Assembly: GCA_030044455.1 (NCBI GenBank)
Contig: JASHVU010000298.1
Span: 1 to 5,150, forward strand
DNA: 5,150 nt
Origin: Acidobacteriaceae bacterium
GTDB taxonomy: Bacteria > Acidobacteriota > Terriglobia > Terriglobales > Acidobacteriaceae
Reading direction: 5' to 3'
Shown here: in pieces, positions 1 through 4,951 of the stretch
How the letters are laid out: each line of letters begins with the position of its first letter
Numbering within the stretch: the stretch's first letter is position 1
Notes under the pieces: model-generated
The model's input: only the letters and a program-made list of their open reading frames with translations
Database searches by the model: none
Told to the model about the DNA's origin: nothing
Program-made: the position numbers and the translations under genes

Positions 1-16
1 GGCTTTAGCCGTGAAG

Positions 17-39
17 CCGCCGATTCAGTGAACCGGCGG
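17..39 (+). other. Strong GC-rich hairpin upstream of the pterin operon
   Basis: CCGCCG at 17-22 pairs with CGGCGG at 34-39. Inside it, after one A-C mismatch, TTC (24-26) pairs with GAA (30-32) around an AGT triloop, so nine base pairs form with a single mismatch. No T-run follows, so it is a poor classical intrinsic terminator. It could end an upstream transcript, sit in the leader of the pterin operon, or belong to an intergenic repeat cut by the window edge. Its left neighbour, GGCTTTAGCC at 1-10, is also self-complementary. The structure is seen directly; any role is inferred. Confidence 0.5.
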
Positions 40-73
40 ACCGCTTGCAGGCATCTTTAGGAATGAGGGGTCG

Positions 74-499
74 ATGATTCTTCTCACCCGCCGGGTGACG
101 TTTTCAGCTTCGCATTACTACTGGAACGAAACCTGGACTGCCGAGAAAAACGCAACAGTTTTTGGCCGGTGCGCGAACCGTAACGGGCATGGGCATAACT
201 ACACCCTGGAGGTGACGGTGGCGGGTGAGCCCGATCCGGTCACTGGGTTCGTGGTCGATTTGAAGTGGCTGAAAGATGTGATGGAGCAGGAAGTACTCGC
301 TGCTTTCGATCACCGGCATTTGAATCTTGAGGTTTCGGAGTTCGGGCAGGGCAAGCTGATTCCGACCACCGAGAATATTGCAATTGTGGCCTGGAATCGA
401 TTGGAGCCGGCAATCAAGAAGGCCGCCGGGGCCCAATTGAGCAAGGTGCGCGTTTACGAATCGCAAGAGATCTTTGCCGAGTATCGAGGCGGCCAATGA
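74..499 (+). CDS. 6-pyruvoyl/6-carboxytetrahydropterin synthase family protein (first copy)
   Basis: A cytoplasmic zinc enzyme of the PTPS/QueD family (COG0720), 141 aa and full length. These enzymes convert 7,8-dihydroneopterin triphosphate to 6-pyruvoyl- or 6-carboxytetrahydropterin. All expected active-site residues are visible: zinc ligands H14, H39 and H41, catalytic C33, the D79-H80 pair, a PTTEN substrate-binding segment, and E129 near the C-terminus as the likely pterin anchor. Five residues lie between C33 and the HGH motif, as in animal PTPS; E. coli QueD has three. The GFVVDL segment, however, resembles QueD more than animal PTPS, so the exact product is uncertain. The ATG at 74 is the first start after an in-frame TGA at 29-31 and has a purine-rich GAGGGG at 65-70 only a few bases upstream. 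Its stop overlaps the next gene's start. Family assignment is secure; the choice between queuosine and biopterin-like function is not. Confidence 0.93.
   Translation: MILLTRRVTFSASHYYWNETWTAEKNATVFGRCANRNGHGHNYTLEVTVAGEPDPVTGFVVDLKWLKDVMEQEVLAAFDHRHLNLEVSEFGQGKLIPTTENIAIVAWNRLEPAIKKAAGAQLSKVRVYESQEIFAEYRGGQ
486..489 (+). promoter_or_regulatory. Ribosome binding site inside the upstream gene, supporting the start at 496
   Basis: GAGG lies six bases before the ATG at 496, within the last codons of the first synthase gene. With the ATGA overlap it points to translational coupling. It supports 496 over the in-frame ATG at 544, which would remove the first beta strand of the fold. Confidence 0.5.
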
Positions 500-924
500 G
501 CGGTTGGCCCACGGCGGCAAAGGCATATTTCGGGCGCCGGTACATGCTGAGCGCGAGCCATCGGCTGCATACGGATGGGCTGAGCGCCGAAGAGAATCGA
601 GCCGAATACGGCAAGTGCAACAACCCGCATGGGCACGGACACAACTATGTAATCGAGGTGGTAGTGGGCGGGCCGGTGAACACTGAAACCGGGATGGTGA
701 TGAATCTGGTGGATCTGGACCGGGTTGTAAAGGAACGGGTGTTGGAACGATTCGATCACCGGAACCTCAATCTCGATCCGGTGTTTGAGAGCAAGGTGCC
801 GACGACGGAGAACTTCTCCATCGTTTTGGTTGAGATTTTGCGAGAGGCCCTCCCTGGGAGAAGCCTCGAGCATGTACGGATTGAAGAGACGGAGAACAAT
901 TTTTTCGAGTGCTATGTCGCCTGA
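496..924 (+). CDS. 6-pyruvoyltetrahydropterin synthase-like protein (second copy, animal-type motif)
   Basis: A second, divergent PTPS-family protein, 142 aa. It keeps zinc ligands H22, H47 and H49, catalytic C41, the D87-H88 pair, a PTTEN segment and E131 as the likely pterin-anchoring acid. GKCNNPHGHGHNY (39-51) and GMVMNL (66-71) are strikingly like animal PTPS, the tetrahydrobiopterin enzyme that makes 6-pyruvoyltetrahydropterin from dihydroneopterin triphosphate. The ATG at 496 overlaps the previous stop (ATGA), so the two are probably co-translated; folE follows after 30 bases. Family enzymes are homohexamers (dimers of trimers), and two coupled intact paralogues could form separate or mixed hexamers. 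Family and intact active site are seen directly. PTPS activity in place of QueD activity is inferred from the motif, since COG0720 members are known to be promiscuous. Confidence 0.93.
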   Translation: MSGWPTAAKAYFGRRYMLSASHRLHTDGLSAEENRAEYGKCNNPHGHGHNYVIEVVVGGPVNTETGMVMNLVDLDRVVKERVLERFDHRNLNLDPVFESKVPTTENFSIVLVEILREALPGRSLEHVRIEETENNFFECYVA

Positions 925-954
925 AAACGCGGGCACGAGAGAGGGCAAATAAGA

Positions 955-1584
955 ATGGCGCAGCCAATTGCAGTAAGCAAAGTAGTGAGGCGGATTGTAC
1001 AGAACGATGAAGGCCTGAGCGGGTTCAGCACCCAGGAAATGTATCGGGAGATTTTGACCCGGCTGGGCGAAGACCCCAATCGCGACGGGCTGTTGGCCAC
1101 GCCAGCGCGTGTTGAAAAGGCAATGTCTTTCTTGACTAAGGGTTACGATCAGGATCCGGCGAAGGTTTTGCATGGCGCGCTGTTTGACGTGGACTACGAC
1201 GAGATGGTGATTGTAAAGGATGTGGAGATTTTCTCGCTCTGTGAGCACCACATGCTGCCCTTTTTCGGCAAGGTTCACGTGGCCTATATTCCCAATGGAA
1301 AAGTGATCGGGTTGAGCAAGATTCCGCGGCTGGTGGAGGTATTTGCGCGACGACTGCAGGTGCAGGAGCGGCTGACGCGACAGATTGCTGACGCGATTCA
1401 GGATGCGATCAAGCCGCAGGGAGTAGGCGTGGTAATTGAGGCGCGGCACCTGTGCATGATGATGCGCGGAGTTGAGAAGCAGCATTCATCCACGGTGACC
1501 AGCGCGATGGTGGGCTGTTTTCGCCAGAAGGAGACGCGCTCAGAGTTCCTGTCCTTGGTGAGGCAGCCAGCCAACAGCCTTTAA
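955..1584 (+). CDS. folE: GTP cyclohydrolase I (FolE type)
   Basis: Converts GTP to 7,8-dihydroneopterin triphosphate plus formate, the entry step to folate, biopterin and queuosine. The 209 aa protein has the full FolE catalytic domain. Zinc ligands C96 and H99 sit in the SLCEHH motif and C167 in HLCMMMRGV. Other family segments are LLATPAR (46-52), [16 protein letters not shown] (118-133), QVQERLT (135-141), and the [11 protein letters not shown] stretch after the third ligand. It is slightly shorter than the E. coli enzyme (222 aa), with a variable N-terminal helix region. A GAGAGAGGG purine stretch ends about nine bases before the ATG. It lies 30 bases after two PTPS-family genes that use its product, so the three are likely one operon. 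As a zinc-dependent type IA enzyme it is distinct from the FolE2 family. A 7-bp inverted repeat spans its stop codon. Confidence 0.97.
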   Translation: MAQPIAVSKVVRRIVQNDEGLSGFSTQEMYREILTRLGEDPNRDGLLATPARVEKAMSFLTKGYDQDPAKVLHGALFDVDYDEMVIVKDVEIFSLCEHHMLPFFGKVHVAYIPNGKVIGLSKIPRLVEVFARRLQVQERLTRQIADAIQDAIKPQGVGVVIEARHLCMMMRGVEKQHSSTVTSAMVGCFRQKETRSEFLSLVRQPANSL

Positions 1585-1597
1585 TCGATCGGCTGGC
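1566..1597 (+). terminator. Candidate terminator hairpin at the folE stop
   Basis: GCCAGCC at 1566-1572 is the exact reverse complement of GGCTGGC at 1591-1597, with an 18-base loop containing the folE stop codon. A run of six T lies at 1616-1621, too far downstream for a textbook intrinsic terminator. Between them TGCGCA, itself palindromic, occurs at 1604-1609 and 1621-1626 and could form a second stem. In a 28-base convergent gap this is a reasonable place for transcription to end, but the structure is imperfect. Confidence 0.3.
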
Positions 1598-1612
1598 CTG
1601 ATTTGCGCAGAA

Positions 1613-2458
1613 CTATTTTTTGCGCACTGAATTCGGAAGCATTTTTGACGGTGTGAGCCAGCCCTCGCGCATGGCATTCGAGACAACTTTTGCCTGGCGG
1701 AGTTTCTTCCGCGCCATCTTTTTGATCTCTTCGAGCAGAGCCTGGTCTTGAGGCCCGGGAATAGCCTGGCCGGCGACTTCAGCGAGCTGCTGCCAGTCAT
1801 GCCATTCGCCGATCTGATCCTTCACTACACCCAGTGCATCGACAAATGCCTTGTCGGATTCGGGCAGAGCCTGCATAACATAGCGAAGCTCTTTCACTTT
1901 GAGCCGGAATCCGTGGATGCTGCGCACGGTGATCGCCGGCCATGCCGTGAGCTCCGCGATGAGTTCGCCAACGGCCGCATAAAGCGGATCGGCGGGCGGG
2001 CGAGCAGAGGATGACGAGTGTGCGAGACCGTGCGAGGGTCGAGGAGCAGACTTGATCAGTCGGGAGTATTCTCTGAGACTCTTGCGCGCCATTTTGCTTT
2101 CGCGATCGACAGCTTTGAGGAGTTTAAGCGCGTTTTTGGCGCGAGCGCTTCTCAAATAGTCGAGAAGACGGGCGAGCGATGGGCCGTTGGAACGATCGCG
2201 CAGGCTGAGGGCATTGCCGGTCAGCACGTCCATATCGCGCACGCCGCCTGCGGCTCTACGAAGCTGCTTGACGGGCTTGATGAGACGGCGGGACTTGCGA
2301 CCACCGGAGGGCCTAAGCGCCGAAGCGATGGATTCGATGCGCCGTGCCTGAATGCGCAGCTTGTGTACCTCCTCGGGCGGAGGGTTCTTCTCGATATGTT
2401 TGAGCGACTCGCGTAGCTTGCGGAACGGCTCGCGCAGTTGTTCGGGAGAATCAGGCAT
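1613..2458 (-). CDS. Stand-alone CHAD-domain protein
   Basis: CHAD (conserved histidine alpha-helical domain) proteins are helical bundles whose basic surface binds inorganic polyphosphate; many associate with polyphosphate granules. This 281 aa protein is almost all CHAD. Two internal halves each open with a His/basic helix: VHKLRIQARRIES (31-43) and IHGFRLKVKELRYVM (181-195). Each has a following partner helix, around GGVRDMDVL (71-79) and LGVVKDQIGEWHDW (209-222). H32, H182 and H220 are the conserved-type histidines. A Ser/Pro-rich linker (about 137-158) separates the halves. There is no CYTH triphosphatase domain, signal peptide or membrane segment. The protein is very rich in Arg and Lys, fitting an anionic ligand. 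The ATG at 2458 has AAAAAGG four bases upstream. It converges on folE and diverges from truB, so it is probably transcribed alone. Fold is confident; polyphosphate binding is inferred from the family. Confidence 0.9.
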   Translation of the reverse strand: MPDSPEQLREPFRKLRESLKHIEKNPPPEEVHKLRIQARRIESIASALRPSGGRKSRRLIKPVKQLRRAAGGVRDMDVLTGNALSLRDRSNGPSLARLLDYLRSARAKNALKLLKAVDRESKMARKSLREYSRLIKSAPRPSHGLAHSSSSARPPADPLYAAVGELIAELTAWPAITVRSIHGFRLKVKELRYVMQALPESDKAFVDALGVVKDQIGEWHDWQQLAEVAGQAIPGPQDQALLEEIKKMARKKLRQAKVVSNAMREGWLTPSKMLPNSVRKK

Positions 2459-2481
2459 CGTACCTTTTTAGTTTTGAGGCT

Positions 2482-2531
2482 TTTACCCTGCGATTGCAAG
2501 AGTCTACTCGAAATTCGCTGTATAGGGTAAA
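2482..2531. repeat. 8-bp inverted repeat in the CHAD/truB divergent spacer
   Basis: TTTACCCT at 2482-2489 is the exact reverse complement of AGGGTAAA at 2524-2531. Between the arms lies a smaller palindrome, GAGTCTACTC at 2500-2509, nearly centred. The spacer (2459-2570) must hold promoters for both flanking genes, so an operator is conceivable. An 8-bp match in about 110 bases could also arise by chance. I could not place a convincing -35/-10 pair: TTGCAA (2494) and TATAGG (2521) are 21 bases apart. Confidence 0.3.
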
Positions 2532-2570
2532 GAAAACGTAACAGTACGGCAATGCCTTAGAGTTGATGAT

Positions 2571-3467
2571 GTGAATGGGCTCCTTGTAGTGGACAAGCCG
2601 GGTGGCATGACCAGCCACGACGTGGTGAACCGCCTCAGAAGGATCGCTGGCGAACACTCAATCGGGCATCTTGGCACCCTTGATCCAATGGCGACAGGGG
2701 TGCTACCGCTGCTGATCGGCAAATATACCCGGCTGGCGCAGTATTTTTTGGCCGCGGAGAAGAGCTATACGGGGTCCATTCGTTTTGGATTTGCCACAGA
2801 TACATACGATGCGGAAGGCGAGTCGTTGGGGCCGGATTTGTGGCCGGAGTTTTGCGGGAGGATAACTCTGGAGGTCGTGCGCAAAAGCGCGGAGCGCTTT
2901 CATGGCGAAACTTTGCAGATGCCGCCGCCGTTTTCAGCCAAAAAGATTGGCGGGAAGCCCGCCTACAAACTGGCGCGGGAGGGCAAGTCGCCGGAACTCC
3001 GGGCGGCAAAGGTTCGTATCGATTGTTTTGCTGTAACGGCGATGGAAGGCGCTGATGCAAGCTTCAGAATGACCATCAGTTCGGGCGGTTATGTGCGGTC
3101 GGTTGCGCACGAACTCGGACAGGCGCTAGGCTGCGGAGCGCACCTGGCGGCTTTACGGCGGATCCGGGCTGGAGTTTTCACGATTGAGCAGGCACACACG
3201 CTTGAGGAACTAGGGCCTCTGGCCGGGCAGGTGGAGGCACTTGAGAGTCTATGCGTGCATCCGCGAAGTTTGTTGATTGAGATGCCGGCGGTGACGGCCG
3301 ACGCCCAGGCGCTGGGCAAGCTGCGGAATGGAGCGCAGGCGAACCTGGCCGACTTTTCCGAGGCGCGGCTCGTGAAGGTGTTTGCCGGCCAGAGGGAACT
3401 GGTGGGGATTGCGAAGAGAGTTGCGGGCACGTTGTTTCAGCCGGTGGTGGTATTTAGTGCGCAGTGA
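2571..3467 (+). CDS. truB: tRNA pseudouridine(55) synthase TruB
   Basis: Isomerises U55 to pseudouridine in the T-loop of tRNAs, acting in the cytoplasm without a cofactor. The protein is 298 aa (E. coli 314). It shows the TruB motifs in order: NGLLVVDKPGGMTSHDVV (2-19), GHLGTLDPMATGVLP (32-46) with catalytic D38, the K64-x-Y66 segment, MPPPFSAKKIGGKPAYKLAR around the insert region, and SSGGYVRS with Y174 and R176. A PUA-like C-terminal region follows. The start is GTG at 2571, the only start that keeps the conserved NGLLVVDKP opening. The only clear ATG codons just before it (2566 and 2569) belong to other frames. The Shine-Dalgarno match is weak (AGAG about eight bases upstream). truB is often in the nusA-infB-rbfA operon; those genes are not here, and a CHAD gene lies divergently upstream. 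Identification is secure. Confidence 0.97.
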   Translation: MNGLLVVDKPGGMTSHDVVNRLRRIAGEHSIGHLGTLDPMATGVLPLLIGKYTRLAQYFLAAEKSYTGSIRFGFATDTYDAEGESLGPDLWPEFCGRITLEVVRKSAERFHGETLQMPPPFSAKKIGGKPAYKLAREGKSPELRAAKVRIDCFAVTAMEGADASFRMTISSGGYVRSVAHELGQALGCGAHLAALRRIRAGVFTIEQAHTLEELGPLAGQVEALESLCVHPRSLLIEMPAVTADAQALGKLRNGAQANLADFSEARLVKVFAGQRELVGIAKRVAGTLFQPVVVFSAQ

Positions 3468-3478
3468 TGAGTGAACAC

Positions 3479-3510
3479 TGAAAAAGTGAAAGGGTGAAAG
3501 AGCGAAGGAG
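3479..3510 (+). repeat. Degenerate tandem octamer, four copies
   Basis: Four consecutive 8-base units follow truB: TGAAAAAG, TGAAAGGG, TGAAAGAG and CGAAGGAG, read from 3479. The purine-rich drift continues for about ten bases before losing phase. It fills much of the 83-base gap between the convergent truB and tesA-like genes. No coding role is apparent. It looks like a decayed or imperfect short tandem repeat. Confidence 0.6.
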
Positions 3511-3520
3511 AGGAAACAGA

Positions 3521-3542
3521 GGAGCCGTCAGCGGATCACTCC
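3521..3542 (-). terminator. Weak candidate terminator for the tesA-like gene
   Basis: On the minus strand, just past the tesA-like stop, GGAG (3542-3539) pairs with CTCC (3524-3521). Inside it CCG pairs with CGG around a CTGA loop, with a four-base bulge on one side. The following minus-strand bases are TCTGTTTCC, T-rich but not a true T-run. The stem is short and bulged, so this is only a candidate. Confidence 0.2.
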
Positions 3543-3550
3543 TAACTGCT

Positions 3551-4171
3551 TCATCTGGCCAGCAGAGGCTTGAGCGCGGGCAGCAGGGTTTTGGCTAGGA
3601 TCTGCGAGCCCTTCGCGGTGGGATGGATGCCGTCGAGCTGGATGGTGCCGGGGACGTTGATGAGGTCTTTGTAGATCATGGGAACGAAGGCGACGTGGTG
3701 ATGCGTTGCCATGGTGCGGTAAACCTGCTGAAACGACTTGATGTAGTCGGGGCCGTAATTGGGCGGCAAGGTGATTCCGGCAAGCAGTACTCGGACGTGG
3801 GCTGCCTGCAGCGAGGAGAGGATCTGATCGAGGTTGTGACTGGTCTGATTGAGTGGAAGGCCGCGCAGCCCGTCGTTGCCGCCGAATTCCACGATGACCA
3901 CGCTGGGGTGAAGTGCGAGGATCGAGGGAAGGTCGTCAACGGCGTCCTTGGTTGTGGCGCCGCTGGTACCGCGGTTGAGGACGGTGTAATGGTAGCCCTC
4001 GGCTATGAGCAGTTGGCGTAACGCGTCAGGGTAAGATTGGCCATCCTCAAGGCCATGTCCGGCGGTGATGCTGTCACCGTAACAGACAAGAACGCGATCG
4101 GCGCCGTGGGCTAAAGTAGCGGCGAGAAAAACAATGAGAATAGAAACCAGAAGAGAGCGGCGAACGTCCAC
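3551..4171 (-). CDS. tesA: TesA-type SGNH/GDSL hydrolase (lysophospholipase L1/arylesterase), secreted
   Basis: A 206 aa SGNH hydrolase matching E. coli TesA (208 aa), a periplasmic enzyme with thioesterase, lysophospholipase and arylesterase activities. Residues 1-23 form a signal peptide: RR at 4-5, a hydrophobic core, and cleavage likely after AHG or AHGA. Block I is GDSITAG with nucleophile S34. Block II has G71 in the NRGTSGATT stretch. Block III is FGGNDGLRG (96-104) with N99, and block V is DGIHP with D180 and H183. GGNDGLRG and LPPNYG are TesA-like beyond the generic SGNH motifs. The start is a GTG at 4171, two codons after an in-frame TAA, without a visible Shine-Dalgarno; it gives a complete signal peptide. 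It is divergent from a ybbA-like ATPase gene, as in E. coli, and convergent with truB. Physiological substrate is unknown. Confidence 0.92.
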   Translation of the reverse strand: MDVRRSLLVSILIVFLAATLAHGADRVLVCYGDSITAGHGLEDGQSYPDALRQLLIAEGYHYTVLNRGTSGATTKDAVDDLPSILALHPSVVIVEFGGNDGLRGLPLNQTSHNLDQILSSLQAAHVRVLLAGITLPPNYGPDYIKSFQQVYRTMATHHHVAFVPMIYKDLINVPGTIQLDGIHPTAKGSQILAKTLLPALKPLLAR

Positions 4172-4186
4172 GAATTAAGTGTAGAA

Positions 4187-4202
4187 GAACAGGGAACAAG
4201 GG
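4187..4202 (+). repeat. Short purine-rich repeat in the tesA/ybbA divergent spacer
   Basis: Two adjoining near-identical octamers, GAACAGGG (4187-4194) and AACAAGGG (4195-4202), occupy the centre of the 48-base spacer, and purine-rich sequence continues to about 4210. Together with the octamers beyond the 3' end of the tesA-like gene, purine-rich imperfect repeats bracket that gene on both sides. No promoter elements are clear in the spacer. Confidence 0.35.
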
Positions 4203-4219
4203 ATGAGAAACCGCAGTAG

Positions 4220-4951
4220 ATGAATTGGGGGAACCGGGTGATTGAGCTGCGCGAGGCGAAGAAATGGATTCAGAATGGCGCACGGCGCGTCGACATTTTG
4301 AAGGGAATCAGCCTGACCATTCCAGCCGGGCAATTTGTGGCCGTGGTGGGCGCGAGCGGCAGCGGTAAAAGCACGCTGCTGGGGCTGATGGCGGGGCTCG
4401 ATACTCCCAGCGCGGGCGAGATCCGGCTTGACGGAATTCCCATCCACAACCTGGTGGAGTCTGAGCTTGCCGCGGTGCGCGGGCGCAAGATCGGGTTTGT
4501 CTTTCAGTCGTACCAGCTTATCCCCACGTTGACGGCGCTCGAGAATGTGCTGCTTCCATACGAGCTGAATGTTGAGGGCAATGGTCTGAGTAAGGCGCGT
4601 CAGTTGCTGGGCGAGGTTGGATTGCAGGAACGGATGGATCACTACCCGATCCAGCTCTCGGGTGGCGAGCAACAGCGAGTAGCGCTGGCGCGGGCTTTTG
4701 TGGCCGATCCGCCGATTGTGATGGCCGATGAACCGACCGGCAATCTTGACTCGACCAATGGTCGGCTGGTGCTCGATCTGCTGCTCGAACGCAACCGGCG
4801 CGCGGGCACGACCCTGGTGCTGGTGACGCACGATGCCGATGTGGCGCATGAGGCCGATCGCAAGATTGTGTTGAAGGATGGGCTGGTGGTGGAGGATACA
4901 TTGCCTGGTTCACCCGAGCCATTACTCCAAAGCGAGGAAAAAAATGGCTAG
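4220..4951 (+). CDS. ybbA: ABC transporter ATP-binding protein, YbbA/LolD type
   Basis: The cytoplasmic ATPase partner of an FtsX-family permease. Numbered from the ATG at 4220 (243 aa), it has Walker [10 protein letters not shown] (44-52), Q-loop Q96, signature LSGGEQQR (146-153), Walker B IVMADEP with E171, D-loop GNLD (174-177) and switch H204, so it should be catalytically complete. [18 protein letters not shown] (93-110) closely resembles E. coli YbbA, a relative of LolD and MacB ATPases. The start is uncertain: ATG 4220 directly follows an in-frame TAG and has little Shine-Dalgarno, while in-frame GTG 4238 has GGGGGA ahead of it and would begin the protein at the usual VIELR domain edge. 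It overlaps the permease start by eight bases and is divergent from the tesA-like gene. A role in lipid or lipoprotein handling is inferred from relatives; the substrate is unknown. Confidence 0.95.
   Translation: MNWGNRVIELREAKKWIQNGARRVDILKGISLTIPAGQFVAVVGASGSGKSTLLGLMAGLDTPSAGEIRLDGIPIHNLVESELAAVRGRKIGFVFQSYQLIPTLTALENVLLPYELNVEGNGLSKARQLLGEVGLQERMDHYPIQLSGGEQQRVALARAFVADPPIVMADEPTGNLDSTNGRLVLDLLLERNRRAGTTLVLVTHDADVAHEADRKIVLKDGLVVEDTLPGSPEPLLQSEEKNG
4227..4232 (+). promoter_or_regulatory. Possible ribosome binding site favouring a GTG start at 4238
   Basis: GGGGGA lies five bases before the in-frame GTG at 4238-4240. If used, the ATPase would lose six N-terminal residues and begin VIELREAKK, where the ABC domain of relatives usually starts. 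The upstream ATG at 4220 lacks a comparable site. Confidence 0.4.
4934..4937 (+). promoter_or_regulatory. Ribosome binding site for the permease gene, inside the ATPase gene
   Basis: GAGG followed by an A-rich stretch sits six bases before the ATG at 4944. It supports that start over the in-frame ATG at 4956, and the resulting eight-base gene overlap indicates translational coupling of ATPase and permease. Confidence 0.6.

Noticed and set aside
454..1485. Long (343-codon) open frame on the minus strand across the second PTPS gene and folE
   Set aside because: It lies opposite two plus-strand genes with complete catalytic motifs. Its translation is His/Arg/Pro-rich with no recognisable domain, as expected for a shadow frame in GC-biased DNA.
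2018..2416. Plus-strand open frame (132 codons) inside the CHAD gene
   Set aside because: The minus-strand frame encodes the full CHAD domain with its paired motifs; the plus-strand product matches no family I know and lacks a supporting start context.
2494..2526. Possible sigma-70 promoter for truB (TTGCAA and TATAGG)
   Set aside because: The two elements are 21 bases apart, beyond the usual 16-18, and each matches only four of six consensus bases.
3462..3480. CAGTG...CACTG hairpin at the truB stop as a terminator
   Set aside because: The stem is only five base pairs with a nine-base loop and is followed by A residues, not T, on the truB strand; on the other strand no T-run follows it either.
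3623..4021. Plus-strand open frame (132 codons) opposite the tesA-like gene
   Set aside because: The minus strand carries the signal peptide and all SGNH blocks, so this is a shadow frame.
4175..4849. Minus-strand open frame (224 codons) opposite the ATPase gene
   Set aside because: The plus strand has every ABC ATPase motif in order; the antisense translation is His/Arg/Gln-rich with no domain.
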